Shown: positions 17,338-26,560, numbered from the stretch's first letter. The stretch: DNA of 64,000 nt from Clostridium sp. D33t1_170424_F3 (GCF_015667585.1 NZ_JADPEG010000009.1:62001-126000); one strand, 5' to 3'. Numbers and translations are program-made. The notes: generated from the letters alone by a model not told the origin.

Positions 17338-18975
17338 TTATTGCATGTTGTTGGTGAATTCTTTGAGGGCGTTCAGCTTGGCAAGCGCTACGCCGGAATC
17401 GATGGACTGTGCCGCCAGCGCGATGCCCTGTTCAATGCTTTCCGCGACCTGTGCGGTATATAGCGCGCATCCGGCGTTGAGCAGCACGATGTCGCGGTGT
17501 GGGCCAGGTTCGCCATTTAAAATGGAAAGGGTGATGTCCGCATTTTGCTGTGCGGTGCCGCCCACAACGGCAGTTTTATCCGCCAGCGCAAAACCGTAGT
17601 CGCGCGGATCCAACGCGTATTTAATCAATTTGCCGTCTTTGATTTCACAGACCTGTGTAGTGTCGGAAATCGTGATTTCATCCAGCCCGTCGCTGCCATG
17701 GACTACCATGGCGCCTTTGATGCCGAGGTTCATCAGCACTTTGGCCATGGGTTCCATCAGCTCTTCGTCGTAGACGCCGAGCAGAATGTACTCCGCCAGC
17801 GCCGGATTGGAGAGCGGGCCCAAAATGTTAAAGACGGAACGCACGCCGATTTCACGGCGCGGCGCGGCGGCAAACCGCATGGAGCCGTGGAACGACTGCG
17901 CGAACAGGAAGGAGAGGCCGCAGGTTTGCAGGCTGGTTGCCGCCTGCTGCGGGCTCATGGCGATCTTTACGCCGAGGGCTTCCAATACGTCCGCCGCGCC
18001 GCTTTTGCTGGATACGCTGCGGTTTCCGTGCTTGGCGACGTGCGCGCCGGCTCCGGCCGCCACAAAGGCGGAGGTAGTGGAGATATTAAACGTGCTGGCC
18101 ATGTCTCCGCCTGTGCCGACAATGTCGATGGAAGCGGAGCAGCCCGGCATCGCCTCGGCCTTTTGGCGCATGACGCGCGCGAAACCGGTAATCTCCGGAA
18201 TGGTTTCTCCCTTCATGCGCAGAGCGGTAACAAAGGAGGCAATCTGTGCGTCGGTCGCGCCGCCGGACATGATGCAGTCCATCGCTTCGATGGCTTCTTC
18301 CTCGGTCAGATCGATGCCCTCAATGGCCTTAAAGATATAAGGCTTCAGGAGATTGCGCTGCGCCGGGGGAATCGAAGCCGCCGTACGCCCGGTGACAGGC
18401 AGCCCCGCAATGCGGTCGCAGAAGTTTTCCAGGATTTTAGAACCGCATTCGGTCAGGATGGATTCCGGGTGAAACTGCACGCCGTAAGTGGGATGTTCCC
18501 TGTGCGCCACCGCCATCACCTGGCCTTCCGCATCCTCCGCGATCGCCTCCAGGCAGTCCGGCAGGCTTTCCCGTTCCGCAATCAGGGAATGGTAGCGGCC
18601 CACAATGGCCTTTTCCGGCAGGCCGAAAAACAGCGGGCTTTTTACAGAGAGTGTAATCTCGCTGTCCTTGCCGTGCATCAGTGTTTTGGCGTGGACAATT
18701 TTGCCGCCAAATGCCTGTGCAATCGCCTGGTGACCCAGACATACGCCCAGAATCGGGATTTTGCCGCTGAAGGTCTGGATGACCGGGACGGAAATCCCCG
18801 CCTTGTCCGGATACCCGGGCCCGGGAGAGATCACGATCGCCTGGGGCGCGAGCGATTCGATTTCCTCCAGTGTGATTTCATCGTTGCGGCGGACCAGAAT
18901 GTCCTGATAAAATTTGCCGATCGTTTGATACAGATTATAGGTGAAAGAATCGTAGTTATCGATCAATAAAATCAT
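17338..18975 (-). CDS. trpGD: Fused anthranilate synthase glutaminase / anthranilate phosphoribosyltransferase
   Basis: A 545-residue fusion. Residues 1-190 are the class I glutamine amidotransferase (GPGYPDKAG oxyanion area, GVCLGHQA with the nucleophile Cys, HPESILTECG with the His-Glu pair) that supplies ammonia to TrpE. Residues about 205-545 are anthranilate phosphoribosyltransferase (DIVGTGGDMASTFNIST for PRPP, HGNRSVSSKSGAADVLEALG, NILGPLSNPA). Fusion of TrpG to TrpD is known from enteric bacteria; here it sits in a complete Firmicute-style operon. The start at 18975 is 21 bp after trpE. All active-site motifs look intact in both halves. Confidence 0.96.
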   Translation of the reverse strand: MILLIDNYDSFTYNLYQTIGKFYQDILVRRNDEITLEEIESLAPQAIVISPGPGYPDKAGISVPVIQTFSGKIPILGVCLGHQAIAQAFGGKIVHAKTLMHGKDSEITLSVKSPLFFGLPEKAIVGRYHSLIAERESLPDCLEAIAEDAEGQVMAVAHREHPTYGVQFHPESILTECGSKILENFCDRIAGLPVTGRTAASIPPAQRNLLKPYIFKAIEGIDLTEEEAIEAMDCIMSGGATDAQIASFVTALRMKGETIPEITGFARVMRQKAEAMPGCSASIDIVGTGGDMASTFNISTTSAFVAAGAGAHVAKHGNRSVSSKSGAADVLEALGVKIAMSPQQAATSLQTCGLSFLFAQSFHGSMRFAAAPRREIGVRSVFNILGPLSNPALAEYILLGVYDEELMEPMAKVLMNLGIKGAMVVHGSDGLDEITISDTTQVCEIKDGKLIKYALDPRDYGFALADKTAVVGGTAQQNADITLSILNGEPGPHRDIVLLNAGCALYTAQVAESIEQGIALAAQSIDSGVALAKLNALKEFTNNMQ

Positions 18976-18996
18976 GGTGATGTCCCTGCCCTTCCG

Positions 18997-20463
18997 TTAT
19001 AAATTGCTGGCCTGCTCAATTGCGTTGATGACCGCGCGGGCCTTGTTTTCACTTTCTTCAAACTCGCGCTCCGGATCGGAATCGGCCACAATGCCGCCGC
19101 CAGCCTGCACATAGGCTTTGCCGTCTTTAAACAGCACGGTCCGGATGGCGATGCAGGTATCGATGTTGCCGTCGAAGCCGAGGTATCCGACGGTGCCGCC
19201 GTACAGGCCGCGCTTGTTGGGTTCCAGCTCGTCAATGATTTCCATTGCGCGAACCTTCGGCGCGCCGGAGAGCGTCCCGGCGGGAAGGACGGAGAGCAGC
19301 GCGTCCAGCGCGGTTTTGTCATCCCGCAGCATGCCCTTGACGTCGCTGACGATGTGCATTACCTGGGAGTACCGCTCCACCTTCATGAAGCTGGTGACCT
19401 CCACGGTGCCGAATTTGGAGACCTTGCCCACGTCGTTGCGGCCTAGGTCCACCAGCATGGTGTGTTCGGCGCGCTCTTTGGGGTCTTTGAGCAGATCGCG
19501 TTCCAGCTCTTTGTCCTGCGCTTCCGTCAGGCCGCGCTTGGCGGTGCCGGCGATCGGTTTGGTGGTGACGATGCCTTTGGTCACATTGACCAGCATCTCC
19601 GGGGACGCGCCCACTATGGCGTAGTCCTTTAATTTAAAGTAGTAGAGATAGGGGGAGGGGTTGGCGGAACGCAGGCAGCGGTAGACGTCGAACGGGTCCG
19701 GCGGATTCTGTACCTCCAGCCGGCGGGAAAGCACAACCTGGAAAATATCTCCGTCCTTGATGTATTCCTGTGCCCTGCGGATGTTTTCCATGTGCTGTTC
19801 TTTTGTGATGTTGGTCTCCACAACCGGCGCGGCATGCTTCTGCGGCTCGCAGGGAGGCGGAGTGAAAGCTTTCAGATATTGACCGAGCGTGATGGCTTCT
19901 TCTTCACAGGAAGCGTACTGCAGCGCGGCGTCGGCCTCGCGCGATATGTTTTGAATGATGACAGTTTTGTTATACAGATGATCGAACGCCACCAGACGGT
20001 CAAACAGGAAGAGGTGGCAATCCGGCAGGTTCAGGTCGTCTTTGGGCGGATGTACCAGCTTCTTTTCCATGTAGCGGACGGTGTCGTAACCGAAATAGCC
20101 AACCAGGCCGCCCGTCAGCTTGGGACGGTTGGGAAAGCTGGGGGAGCGGTGGCGGTTCATGATCTCCGTCAGATAATCGATGGGATTTTCAATTTTTGTA
20201 AGTGTTTCCACGCCGCCTTCTTTCAGAGAAGCGGAGCCGTTCTTGATCTTGATTTCCGCTTTTGGCTGGATGCCGATGAAGGAGTAGCGTCCCCACTGCG
20301 TGTTATCCACACTTTCCAGAATAAAGCAATTTTCGCTCCGGTCTTTCAGAGCGTTAAAGATTTGAATAGGGGTAATGGAATCGGAAAGCACTTCGTAGAA
20401 TACCGGAACGACGTCGTATTCTTCCAGGAGTGCCTGAACCTCTGTCAAAGCGGGATACAGCAT
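18997..20463 (-). CDS. trpE: Anthranilate synthase component I
   Basis: A 488-residue chorismate-utilising enzyme making anthranilate with the TrpG domain. The N-terminal LLEEYDVVPVF and LLESVDN-like region (ILESVDNTQWGRYSFIG) forms the tryptophan feedback site. The C-terminal catalytic half has GDIFQVVLSRR, GTAKRG, LVDLGRNDVG, PAGTLSGAPKVRAMEII and AGGGIVADSDPE. ATG at 20463 is chosen because AAGGAG lies 7 nt upstream; another ATG two codons earlier is too close to it. It is the first gene of the trp operon, behind the T-box leader. Confidence 0.97.
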   Translation of the reverse strand: MLYPALTEVQALLEEYDVVPVFYEVLSDSITPIQIFNALKDRSENCFILESVDNTQWGRYSFIGIQPKAEIKIKNGSASLKEGGVETLTKIENPIDYLTEIMNRHRSPSFPNRPKLTGGLVGYFGYDTVRYMEKKLVHPPKDDLNLPDCHLFLFDRLVAFDHLYNKTVIIQNISREADAALQYASCEEEAITLGQYLKAFTPPPCEPQKHAAPVVETNITKEQHMENIRRAQEYIKDGDIFQVVLSRRLEVQNPPDPFDVYRCLRSANPSPYLYYFKLKDYAIVGASPEMLVNVTKGIVTTKPIAGTAKRGLTEAQDKELERDLLKDPKERAEHTMLVDLGRNDVGKVSKFGTVEVTSFMKVERYSQVMHIVSDVKGMLRDDKTALDALLSVLPAGTLSGAPKVRAMEIIDELEPNKRGLYGGTVGYLGFDGNIDTCIAIRTVLFKDGKAYVQAGGGIVADSDPEREFEESENKARAVINAIEQASNL

Positions 20464-20502
20464 AGTCATTCTCCTTTTCTGTATGATCCATTTTATATTT
20501 GC

Positions 20503-20541
20503 AAACAAAAAGAGCCTACCGTCCGTATGGGACGATAGACT
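20503..20541 (-). terminator. T-box regulated terminator
   Basis: On the minus strand, GAGTCTATCGTCC (20541-20529 region) pairs with GGACGGTAGGCTC, allowing G-T pairs, followed by TTTTTGTTTG. It competes with the T-box antiterminator, about 40 nt upstream of trpE. Confidence 0.9.
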
Positions 20542-20810
20542 CGTGGTGCCACCCAAATTCCGGAACCAAACAGGTTCCGCTTAAACAGGTACAGGGCAAA
20601 ATCGCACAGGTACGCAGCAATTCCGCATCAATACCCTTCCCCGTAACGTGGGGGTACGGCGATGGTTACTCGGAAGTCCCTTTCTCCACGCTCCTCACAA
20701 ACCCATTCGCCTGTATCGGTTGGTCCGGCGTTCCACCAGCTGCCGGCTCTCTGTGCCACCGTGTTACAAGTTACTTACTTTTGCTCTTCGGATTTCGATG
20801 TTTTAAATTT
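20505..20810 (-). promoter_or_regulatory. T-box leader for tryptophan (tRNA-Trp sensing riboswitch)
   Basis: The minus-strand leader carries the T-box core GGGTGGCACCACG (20554-20542) just before an intrinsic terminator. Its TGGC bulge would pair with a GCCA tRNA end, matching the G discriminator of tRNA-Trp. Upstream, the Stem I distal part (AGCCGGCAGCTGG... CGCCGG) is visible, and the likely specifier loop GCGAATGGGT holds a TGG codon (20705-20703). Uncharged tRNA-Trp should stabilise the antiterminator and turn the trp operon on. Confidence 0.93.
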
Positions 20811-20816
20811 GTCGCT

Positions 20817-20846
20817 ATTATACGCCTGCTCTGCAAAAAATGTCAA
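20817..20846 (-). promoter_or_regulatory. trp operon promoter
   Basis: On the minus strand, a perfect TTGACA (20846-20841) and a perfect TATAAT (20822-20817) have an 18-bp spacer. Strong constitutive initiation fits control by the T-box downstream. Confidence 0.92.
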
Positions 20847-20893
20847 TAGTTTTTCTGAAAAAATTTATCTGTTTACCGGAGTGAAGCGGCGGA

Positions 20894-21418
20894 TCAACGG
20901 TTGACCACACGGATATGCAGGTTTTCCATCACGTCAAACGCCTTCTCCTGCATGGCTTTGTCGTTGCTGGCGACGCAGCCCGCGTCCACCATGATGTCCG
21001 CCTCCGGTTGTGCGGCCTTGGCGAGCACAGCGTTGGAAATAACGCAGATGTTGCTGACCACGCCCACCAGCTCGATGGAATCGTATGTCTTGGATTCCAG
21101 GAAGTGCAGCAGGTCTGTGCTTCCAAAAGTGTTTTTCTCAAAGTAAGGGCAGTACGCGAGCTGATACCGCAGGCGGCCGTGCAGCTGCCAGCCCTCCGAA
21201 CCGCACAGGCAGTGTGGGACGGGAAGTTTCTTTCCCTCCTGGGTTTCACTGTAATCCTCGCCGTGCGTGTCCATGGTATAGACCACGTCGCCGCCGCCGT
21301 CCAGATACTGCTGGACCTTGTCGTGAATCGCGTCCTCCAGGGCGGCGGCTTCCGGAAAGCCCAGCGCGCCTGTCACAAAATCATTCTGGTAGTCTACAAC
21401 GATCAAAAGCTTTTTCAT
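20894..21418 (-). CDS. Isochorismatase-family cysteine hydrolase, nicotinamidase-like
   Basis: A 174-residue protein with the isochorismatase fold. The catalytic triad is visible: Asp in IVVDYQNDF (residue about 9), Lys in FEKNTFGSTD (about 95) and Cys in VSNICVISNAV (about 124). DTHGEDY and LPVPHCLCGSEG match the metal-binding and HC-x-G elements of nicotinamidases, so deamidation of nicotinamide for NAD salvage is the best guess. Other amidase substrates remain possible. The start is ATG at 21418. It lies 16 bp after nth and probably shares its transcript. No terminator separates it from the trp promoter. Confidence 0.85.
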   Translation of the reverse strand: MKKLLIVVDYQNDFVTGALGFPEAAALEDAIHDKVQQYLDGGGDVVYTMDTHGEDYSETQEGKKLPVPHCLCGSEGWQLHGRLRYQLAYCPYFEKNTFGSTDLLHFLESKTYDSIELVGVVSNICVISNAVLAKAAQPEADIMVDAGCVASNDKAMQEKAFDVMENLHIRVVNR

Positions 21419-21434
21419 TTCGCTGTTTCACTCC

Positions 21435-22085
21435 TTATCCTGCTTTGTTTTTGGAAGTTTCTTTGGCGTATTTGCAGAAATCTGCCATGCAGCACTGTTC
21501 GCACTTGGCGTTGCGCGCCTCGCAGACGGCGCGGCCATGCAGCACCAGCCGGTGGCAGAAATTGTTCGCTTCGTCCATCGGCAGGACTTCCCGCAGCTGT
21601 TTTTCCACTTTAAATGGGTCTTTTCCTTCGCTCAGTCCCAAACGTCCGCAGATGCGGATGCAGTGGGTGTCTGTTACCACAGCGGGTTTGTGGTAAATGT
21701 CGCCGACCACCAGGTTGGCGGTTTTGCGCCCCACGCCGGGGAGTTTGGTCAGTTCTTCTACTGTGTCCGGTACGATGCCGCCGTATTCATCCCGCAGCTT
21801 TTGCGTCATGGCAAAGATGTCACGCGCCTTTGTTTTATATAACCCGCAGGATCGGATGATGTTTTCTATATCTTCCACCGGGCCTTCGCAGAAGGCGTCC
21901 AGCGTGGGAAAGCGCTCAAACAGAGCGGGCGTCACCAGATTGACGCGTGCATCGGTACACTGCGCGGAAAGGCGCGTGGCGATTAAAAGCTGCAAGGGGT
22001 TGGTATACGTGAGGGAACACAAAGCGTCCGGATATTCTTTCTTTAAAGCCTCTACCGCCAAAACGGCGCGCTGTTTTCTGGTCAT
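21435..22085 (-). CDS. nth: Endonuclease III
   Basis: A 216-residue DNA glycosylase/AP lyase removing oxidised pyrimidines. The helix-hairpin-helix LPGVGRKTANLVVGD contains the catalytic Lys, VVTDTHCIRICGRLG the catalytic Asp, and the C-terminus the [4Fe-4S] loop with four Cys (C-x6-C-x2-C-x5-C from about residue 191). The ATG at 22085 is 14 nt from an AAGGAG site, longer than usual. It is upstream of the nicotinamidase-like gene. Confidence 0.96.
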   Translation of the reverse strand: MTRKQRAVLAVEALKKEYPDALCSLTYTNPLQLLIATRLSAQCTDARVNLVTPALFERFPTLDAFCEGPVEDIENIIRSCGLYKTKARDIFAMTQKLRDEYGGIVPDTVEELTKLPGVGRKTANLVVGDIYHKPAVVTDTHCIRICGRLGLSEGKDPFKVEKQLREVLPMDEANNFCHRLVLHGRAVCEARNAKCEQCCMADFCKYAKETSKNKAG

Positions 22086-22186
22086 AAACGTTGAGCCATC
22101 TCCTTGTCCCGGCCTGTTTATCCATTTTTACTTTGACAGGATTCGACCGTAATTCTATTTTATACGAAAATGAAGAAAAGCACAAG

Positions 22187-22215
22187 TTGACAAAGCTGGC
22201 AATTTTACATATGAT
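22187..22215 (+). promoter_or_regulatory. Promoter of the TraX-like gene
   Basis: TTGACA (22187-22192) and TATGAT (22210-22215) have a 17-bp spacer. It lies 35 bp upstream of the ATG at 22251. Confidence 0.85.
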
Positions 22216-22250
22216 TGGAACCAATAACAAAGAAGAGGGGGCGGCGGCAG

Positions 22251-22901
22251 ATGACAGGCTTTCAACTGAAGCTTCTGGCAATGCTTACGATGCTGATCGA
22301 CCATGCCGGTATGGTTCTATTCCCGGAGCTGACATGGATGCGCGTGGTGGGGAGGCTGGCGTTTCCGTTGTATTGTTTTTTGCTGGCGGAGGGCGCCGTA
22401 CATACGCGCAATATCAAGCGGTATCTGTGTCGACTGCTGGCGTTCGCCGTCCTCTCGGAGATTCCGTATGACCTGGCATGTTCAAGGGTATGGTTTGACC
22501 CGTGGGGGCAGAACGTCTTTTTTACGCTGTTTTTCGGCCTTTTGGCCTGTGCCGCTTTGCAGTGGTTCCAGGAAAAACCGGCGCTGGTTCTGTTGCTGGT
22601 TGGCGTTCTGATTCTTGCGGCGGAGCTGCTTTTTTTCGATTACGGCGGATTCGGCGTTGCGTTGGTTATGGCGTTCTATCTTTGCAGGGCAAACCGGGTG
22701 GGCGGCGCGCTGGCTTTCACAGCGTTAAATACGGGATTTTCCCTGCTGAATGGGATGTGCTTGCAGCTCGCGGCGCCTGCCGCCGCGATTCCGATGCTGC
22801 TTTACAACAGAAAAAAGGGGAAAGCGGTCAATAAATGGATCTTCTATGGCTTCTATCCGGGGCATCTGCTTTTGTTGTTTTTCCTGCGGGCGGTTGTCTG
22901 A
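22251..22901 (+). CDS. TraX family membrane protein
   Basis: A 216-residue protein with about seven hydrophobic segments. The N-terminal LLAMLTMLIDHAGMVLFP and MRVVGRLAFPLYCFLLAEGA, followed by RLLAFAVLSEIPYDLA, are hallmarks of the TraX/acyltransferase-3-like family. TraX of plasmid F acetylates pilin; chromosomal Firmicute homologues have no settled function. ATG at 22251 follows AGAGGGGG; an upstream TTG in frame would start inside the promoter -10 region. It is transcribed alone, divergent from nth. A membrane acyltransferase role is an inference from the fold. Confidence 0.85.
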   Translation: MTGFQLKLLAMLTMLIDHAGMVLFPELTWMRVVGRLAFPLYCFLLAEGAVHTRNIKRYLCRLLAFAVLSEIPYDLACSRVWFDPWGQNVFFTLFFGLLACAALQWFQEKPALVLLLVGVLILAAELLFFDYGGFGVALVMAFYLCRANRVGGALAFTALNTGFSLLNGMCLQLAAPAAAIPMLLYNRKKGKAVNKWIFYGFYPGHLLLLFFLRAVV

Positions 22902-22980
22902 CGAAAGGCCCCTTCATGCTAAAAATTTGCGGAGAACCTGTCCGTTTCCCGTGCAAAACGGAGATGCCGGGTGGAAAGTG

Positions 22981-23009
22981 TTGCCTTTTAGCGGGAGAAA
23001 GGATATAAT
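22981..23009 (+). promoter_or_regulatory. glyA promoter
   Basis: TTGCCT (22981-22986) and TATAAT (23004-23009) have a 17-bp spacer. The leader to glyA is about 100 nt, with no riboswitch I can recognise. Confidence 0.8.
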
Positions 23010-23115
23010 AAAATCAATACAGGCGGAGCCGCGGAGGCGCACGGAGGCACCGGAAGATCCGTATGGCGCAGTTGGCGGCTGGCGGCCAATTTAAACCAAG
23101 GAGAGGAACGAGCAA

Positions 23116-24369
23116 ATGTACAATGAGATGATGGATACAATTGGCTTTGTATCTCAGGCGGACCCCGAAGTCGGCGCAGCGATGCAGGACGAACTCAAGC
23201 GCCAGCAGCGCAATCTGGAAATGATTGCATCTGAAAACATGGTTTCCCCGGCGGTTCTGGCGGCGATGGGCAGCGTGCTCACCAACAAGTATGCGGAAGG
23301 CTACCCGGCAAAGCGTTATTACGGCGGCTGCGAGTATGTGGACGTCGTGGAGAACATCGCGCGGGAGCGCGCCTGCAAGCTGTTTGGGGCGGATCATGCG
23401 AATGTGCAGCCGCACGCGGGCGCACAGGCCAACCTGGCGGTTTACTTTGCGCTGATTAAGCCCGGTGATACCGTCATGGGCATGAATCTGGCAGAAGGCG
23501 GCCATCTGACCCACGGTTCCCCGGTCAACCTTTCCGGCAGCTACTATAATTTTGTCTCCTACGGCGTCAGCCCGGAGACCGGCCGCATCGACTACGACAA
23601 GCTCTATGAGCAGGCCATGCAGGTCAAACCGAAGCTGATTGTTGCGGGTGCGAGCGCGTACCCGAGAGTCATCGATTTTGCAAAGTTCCGTGAAATCTGC
23701 GACGCCTGCGGAGCCCTCTTCATGGTGGATATGGCGCACATTGCCGGCCTTGTGGCGGGCGGAGACCATCCGAACCCGGTGCCCTATGCGGATGTTGTGA
23801 CCACCACCACGCATAAGACGCTGCGCGGCCCGCGCGGCGGCATGATCCTCTGCAAGGAGGCGTATGCCAAGGCGATCGATAAGGCGATTTTCCCGGGCAC
23901 ACAGGGCGGCCCGCTGATGCACATCATCGCCGGTAAGGCGGTTTGCTTCGGTGAGGCGCTGAAGCCGGAATTTAAAGAGTATTCCCACAATATTGTGACG
24001 AACGCGGCGGCTCTGGCAGACGGCCTGCTCAAGCGCGGCGTAAAGCTCGTCAGCGGCGGCACGGATAACCACCTGATGCTGGTGGACCTGAGCGGACAGG
24101 AGCTGACCGGCAAGGAGCTGGAGCATCGCCTGGACGACGTGTACATCACCGCAAACAAGAACACGGTTCCGAACGAGCAGCGCAGCCCGTTCACAACCAG
24201 CGGCCTGCGTCTTGGAACCGCAGCAATCACCACCCGCGGCCTGAACGCCGCCGATATGGACACCATCGCGGAGTGCATCAGCCTGGCAATCAACGACTTT
24301 GACGCCAGCAAGGAAAAAATCCGCGCGATGGTCAACGGCATCTGCGAGCGCTATCCGCTCTACGCGTAA
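23116..24369 (+). CDS. glyA: Serine hydroxymethyltransferase
   Basis: A 417-residue PLP enzyme of one-carbon metabolism that interconverts serine and glycine with tetrahydrofolate. Clear motifs are [64 protein letters not shown] and [14 protein letters not shown] with the PLP Lys near residue 233. Length is standard. ATG at 23116 follows GGAGAGG. It has its own promoter; a moderate hairpin lies between it and rarA. Confidence 0.98.
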   Translation: MYNEMMDTIGFVSQADPEVGAAMQDELKRQQRNLEMIASENMVSPAVLAAMGSVLTNKYAEGYPAKRYYGGCEYVDVVENIARERACKLFGADHANVQPHAGAQANLAVYFALIKPGDTVMGMNLAEGGHLTHGSPVNLSGSYYNFVSYGVSPETGRIDYDKLYEQAMQVKPKLIVAGASAYPRVIDFAKFREICDACGALFMVDMAHIAGLVAGGDHPNPVPYADVVTTTTHKTLRGPRGGMILCKEAYAKAIDKAIFPGTQGGPLMHIIAGKAVCFGEALKPEFKEYSHNIVTNAAALADGLLKRGVKLVSGGTDNHLMLVDLSGQELTGKELEHRLDDVYITANKNTVPNEQRSPFTTSGLRLGTAAITTRGLNAADMDTIAECISLAINDFDASKEKIRAMVNGICERYPLYA

Positions 24370-24400
24370 TTCATACAAAACGAAATTATTGATGAAACCG

Positions 24401-24437
24401 AGCCGCACTGCGCATGAAAATGTTCAGTGCGGCTTTC
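24401..24437 (+). terminator. Hairpin between glyA and rarA, weak terminator or attenuator
   Basis: A perfect 10-bp stem (AGCCGCACTG at 24401-24410, CAGTGCGGCT at 24425-24434) is followed only by TTCTG and then the rarA ribosome site. Partial read-through into rarA is likely, since I see no separate rarA promoter. Confidence 0.6.
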
Positions 24438-24454
24438 TGTAAGGAGGAAAAACT

Positions 24455-25726
24455 ATGCGCCCTTTGGCGGACCGGATACGCCCGCAGACTCTGGAAGACA
24501 TCGTGGGCCAGCGCCATCTGCTGGGAGAGGGAAAGCCTCTGCGGCGGATTATTGAGTCGGGAGAAATCCCCAATATGGTTTTTTACGGGCCGTCCGGGAT
24601 CGGAAAGACCACATTGGCGTCCATTATTGCCAGGCAGACCAATAAAAAGCTGTGCAAGCTGAATGGGACCACCGCCTCCACCGCGGATATTCGCGATGTA
24701 GTCGCTGGGTTGGGGACGCTGGACGCGCTCAACGGTGTGCTGCTTTATCTGGATGAGATCCAATATTTCAATAAGAAACAACAGCAGACGCTGCTGGAAT
24801 TCATCGAGAACGGGCAGATTACGCTAATCGCCTCCACAACGGAAAATCCCTATTTCTATGTATATAACGCGATTTTAAGCCGCTCCACTGTTTTTGAATT
24901 CAAACCGGTAGGGCAGGAAGAAGTGCGCCACGCGGTGGAGCGTGCCTTCCGCCTGCTGGAGGAAGAGCAGCATTGCACGATTGATGCGGAGGAGGGCGTG
25001 GTGGCGCATATCGCGGCGGCCTGCGGCGGCGACGTGCGCAAGGCGATGAACGCGGCGGAGCTGTGCATGCTTTCCGCGCAGGTAGAGGGGCCGGTGCGCC
25101 ATATTTCCCTGGAAAGCGCGCAGGAGCTGACCCAGCGCAGCGCGATGAAATATGATAAGGAAGGCGACGAGCATTACGACATCGTCTCCGCGTATCAGAA
25201 GTCCATGCGCGGGTCCGATCCAAACGCGGCGCTGCACTACCTGGCGCGCCTGCTGGAGGCGGGGGATTTGCCCTCTGCCTGCCGCCGGCTGATGGTATGC
25301 GCCTGCGAGGACGTGGGCCTGGCCTACCCGATGATTATCCCAATCGTCAAAGCAGCGGTGGACGCCGCCCTGCAGGTGGGCCTGCCGGAAGCGCGGATTC
25401 CGTTGGCGGACGCCGTAATACTGGTTTGCAACGCGCCGAAGTCCAACACCGCTTATGCGGCGATCGATGCGGCAATTGCAGACGTGCGCGCAGGGAGGGC
25501 GGGGCCGATTCCGCGCCAGCTCCAGAACAAGCACTACGACGGCGCGGACAACCCAAACAAAGGGCAGTTTTATCAGTATCCGCATGATTTTCCGGGTCGC
25601 TGGGTCAAGCAGCAGTATCTGCCGGATACCCTGCGGGACGCACAGTATTACATCTACGGAGAGAATAAAACGGAGCAAGCCTATAAAGCCTACTGGGATG
25701 CAGTCAAGGGAAATGGGAATGTTTGA
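24455..25726 (+). CDS. rarA: Replication-associated recombination protein A (RarA/MgsA)
   Basis: A 423-residue AAA+ clamp-loader-like ATPase acting at stalled replication forks. The N-terminus LADRIRPQTLEDIVGQRHLL is diagnostic. Walker A GPSGIGKT is at about 45-52, Walker B LLYLDEIQYF at about 95, and the sensor 1 stretch is IASTTENPYF. The C-terminal half has the tetramerisation region with KSMRGSDPNAALHYLARLLE and the LPDTLRDAQYY-like end. ATG at 24455 follows AAGGAGG with 7-nt spacing. It is 85 bp downstream of glyA. Confidence 0.95.
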   Translation: MRPLADRIRPQTLEDIVGQRHLLGEGKPLRRIIESGEIPNMVFYGPSGIGKTTLASIIARQTNKKLCKLNGTTASTADIRDVVAGLGTLDALNGVLLYLDEIQYFNKKQQQTLLEFIENGQITLIASTTENPYFYVYNAILSRSTVFEFKPVGQEEVRHAVERAFRLLEEEQHCTIDAEEGVVAHIAAACGGDVRKAMNAAELCMLSAQVEGPVRHISLESAQELTQRSAMKYDKEGDEHYDIVSAYQKSMRGSDPNAALHYLARLLEAGDLPSACRRLMVCACEDVGLAYPMIIPIVKAAVDAALQVGLPEARIPLADAVILVCNAPKSNTAYAAIDAAIADVRAGRAGPIPRQLQNKHYDGADNPNKGQFYQYPHDFPGRWVKQQYLPDTLRDAQYYIYGENKTEQAYKAYWDAVKGNGNV

Positions 25727-25800
25727 CAGAAATATGGAAGGAAAAGGCAGGTTGTATAAGAATCCGCTAAAATAATTTACGAAGAAACGAAAAATTCTCC

Positions 25801-25829
25801 TTGTAAGTGCCGGCCCGGCGTGGTAACAT
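25801..25829 (+). promoter_or_regulatory. Possible promoter of the flavin reductase-rubredoxin gene
   Basis: TTGTAA (25801-25806) and TAACAT (25824-25829) are 17 bp apart, about 60 bp upstream of the start at 25892. The -10 is a poor match. Confidence 0.4.
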
Positions 25830-25891
25830 TAAAGATAATTAGGCGAGGAATGTCGAAAGAATTCCAAACCTGTTTGGAGGTGCGTGGAGCT

Positions 25892-26548
25892 ATGAAAGAT
25901 GAAACCCTTTTCAATTTATCGTACGGAATGTATGCAATCGGCGTAAAGAACGGCCAAAAGGTCTCTGCGTGTATTGTCAATACGGTATTCCAGGTGACAA
26001 ATACACCAAATGTGATCGCGCTCAGCATGAATCACGACAATTACAGCCATGAATGTATTGTGAAAGAGGGAATCTTCACGGTCTCCGTGCTCTCGGAAGA
26101 CACCTCCGGGGCGGCGATCGGCGCGCTGGGCTTTAATTCCGGCCGCGATACGGACAAGCTGAAGAATGTCCACCATAAGATTTTGGTGGAGGGGCTTCCG
26201 GTGGTCAAAGAGAATATCTGCTGCTGGTTTCTGTGCAAGGTAATCAACAGTGTGGAGACGCCGACGCACACGATTTTTCTGGCGGAAGTGGTCGCGGGGA
26301 GCGATACCTCCAAAGGGAAGCCGATGACGTACGATTATTACCATAAGGTAATTAAAGGGACGGCTCCGAAAAACGCGCCGACCTATCGGGCGACGGAAGC
26401 GGCGAACGACAATAACGATGGAGAGAGTTTTATCTGCACAATTTGCAAATATGTATACGACGATCCCGATCTATCCTTTGAAGAATTGCCGGATGATTGG
26501 GTTTGTCCCATTTGCGGCGCTCCCAAAAGCGCTTTTAAACGGCAGTAA
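25892..26548 (+). CDS. Flavin reductase-rubredoxin fusion (high-molecular-weight rubredoxin)
   Basis: A 218-residue fusion. Residues about 1-155 are a flavin reductase-like FMN-binding domain ([20 protein letters not shown] and [15 protein letters not shown], then [12 protein letters not shown]). Residues about 178-218 are a rubredoxin domain with two C-x2-C knuckles ([12 protein letters not shown], then [14 protein letters not shown]). Such Hrb proteins pass electrons from NAD(P)H to flavodiiron oxygen or NO reductases in anaerobes, as shown in Moorella. ATG at 25892 follows GGAGG with 11-nt spacing; an earlier in-frame start would add about 24 residues without family support. The flavodiiron partner is not in the window. 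Confidence 0.92.
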   Translation: MKDETLFNLSYGMYAIGVKNGQKVSACIVNTVFQVTNTPNVIALSMNHDNYSHECIVKEGIFTVSVLSEDTSGAAIGALGFNSGRDTDKLKNVHHKILVEGLPVVKENICCWFLCKVINSVETPTHTIFLAEVVAGSDTSKGKPMTYDYYHKVIKGTAPKNAPTYRATEAANDNNDGESFICTICKYVYDDPDLSFEELPDDWVCPICGAPKSAFKRQ

Positions 26549-26560
26549 TGGAATAGAAAA

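Noticed and set aside
22082-22099. A five-codon frame (ATG GCT CAA CGT TTA TGA) overlapping the nth start
   Set aside because: Its ATG directly follows AAGGAG with no spacing, so it is unlikely to be translated; the same site can serve nth at a longer distance.
22902-23115. A glycine or purine riboswitch upstream of glyA
   Set aside because: The leader of about 100 nt shows no tandem aptamer or known core motif, and no terminator hairpin stands before the start codon.
24386-24454. A separate promoter for rarA
   Set aside because: No box pair with 16-18 bp spacing was found in the gap; read-through past the glyA hairpin is simpler.
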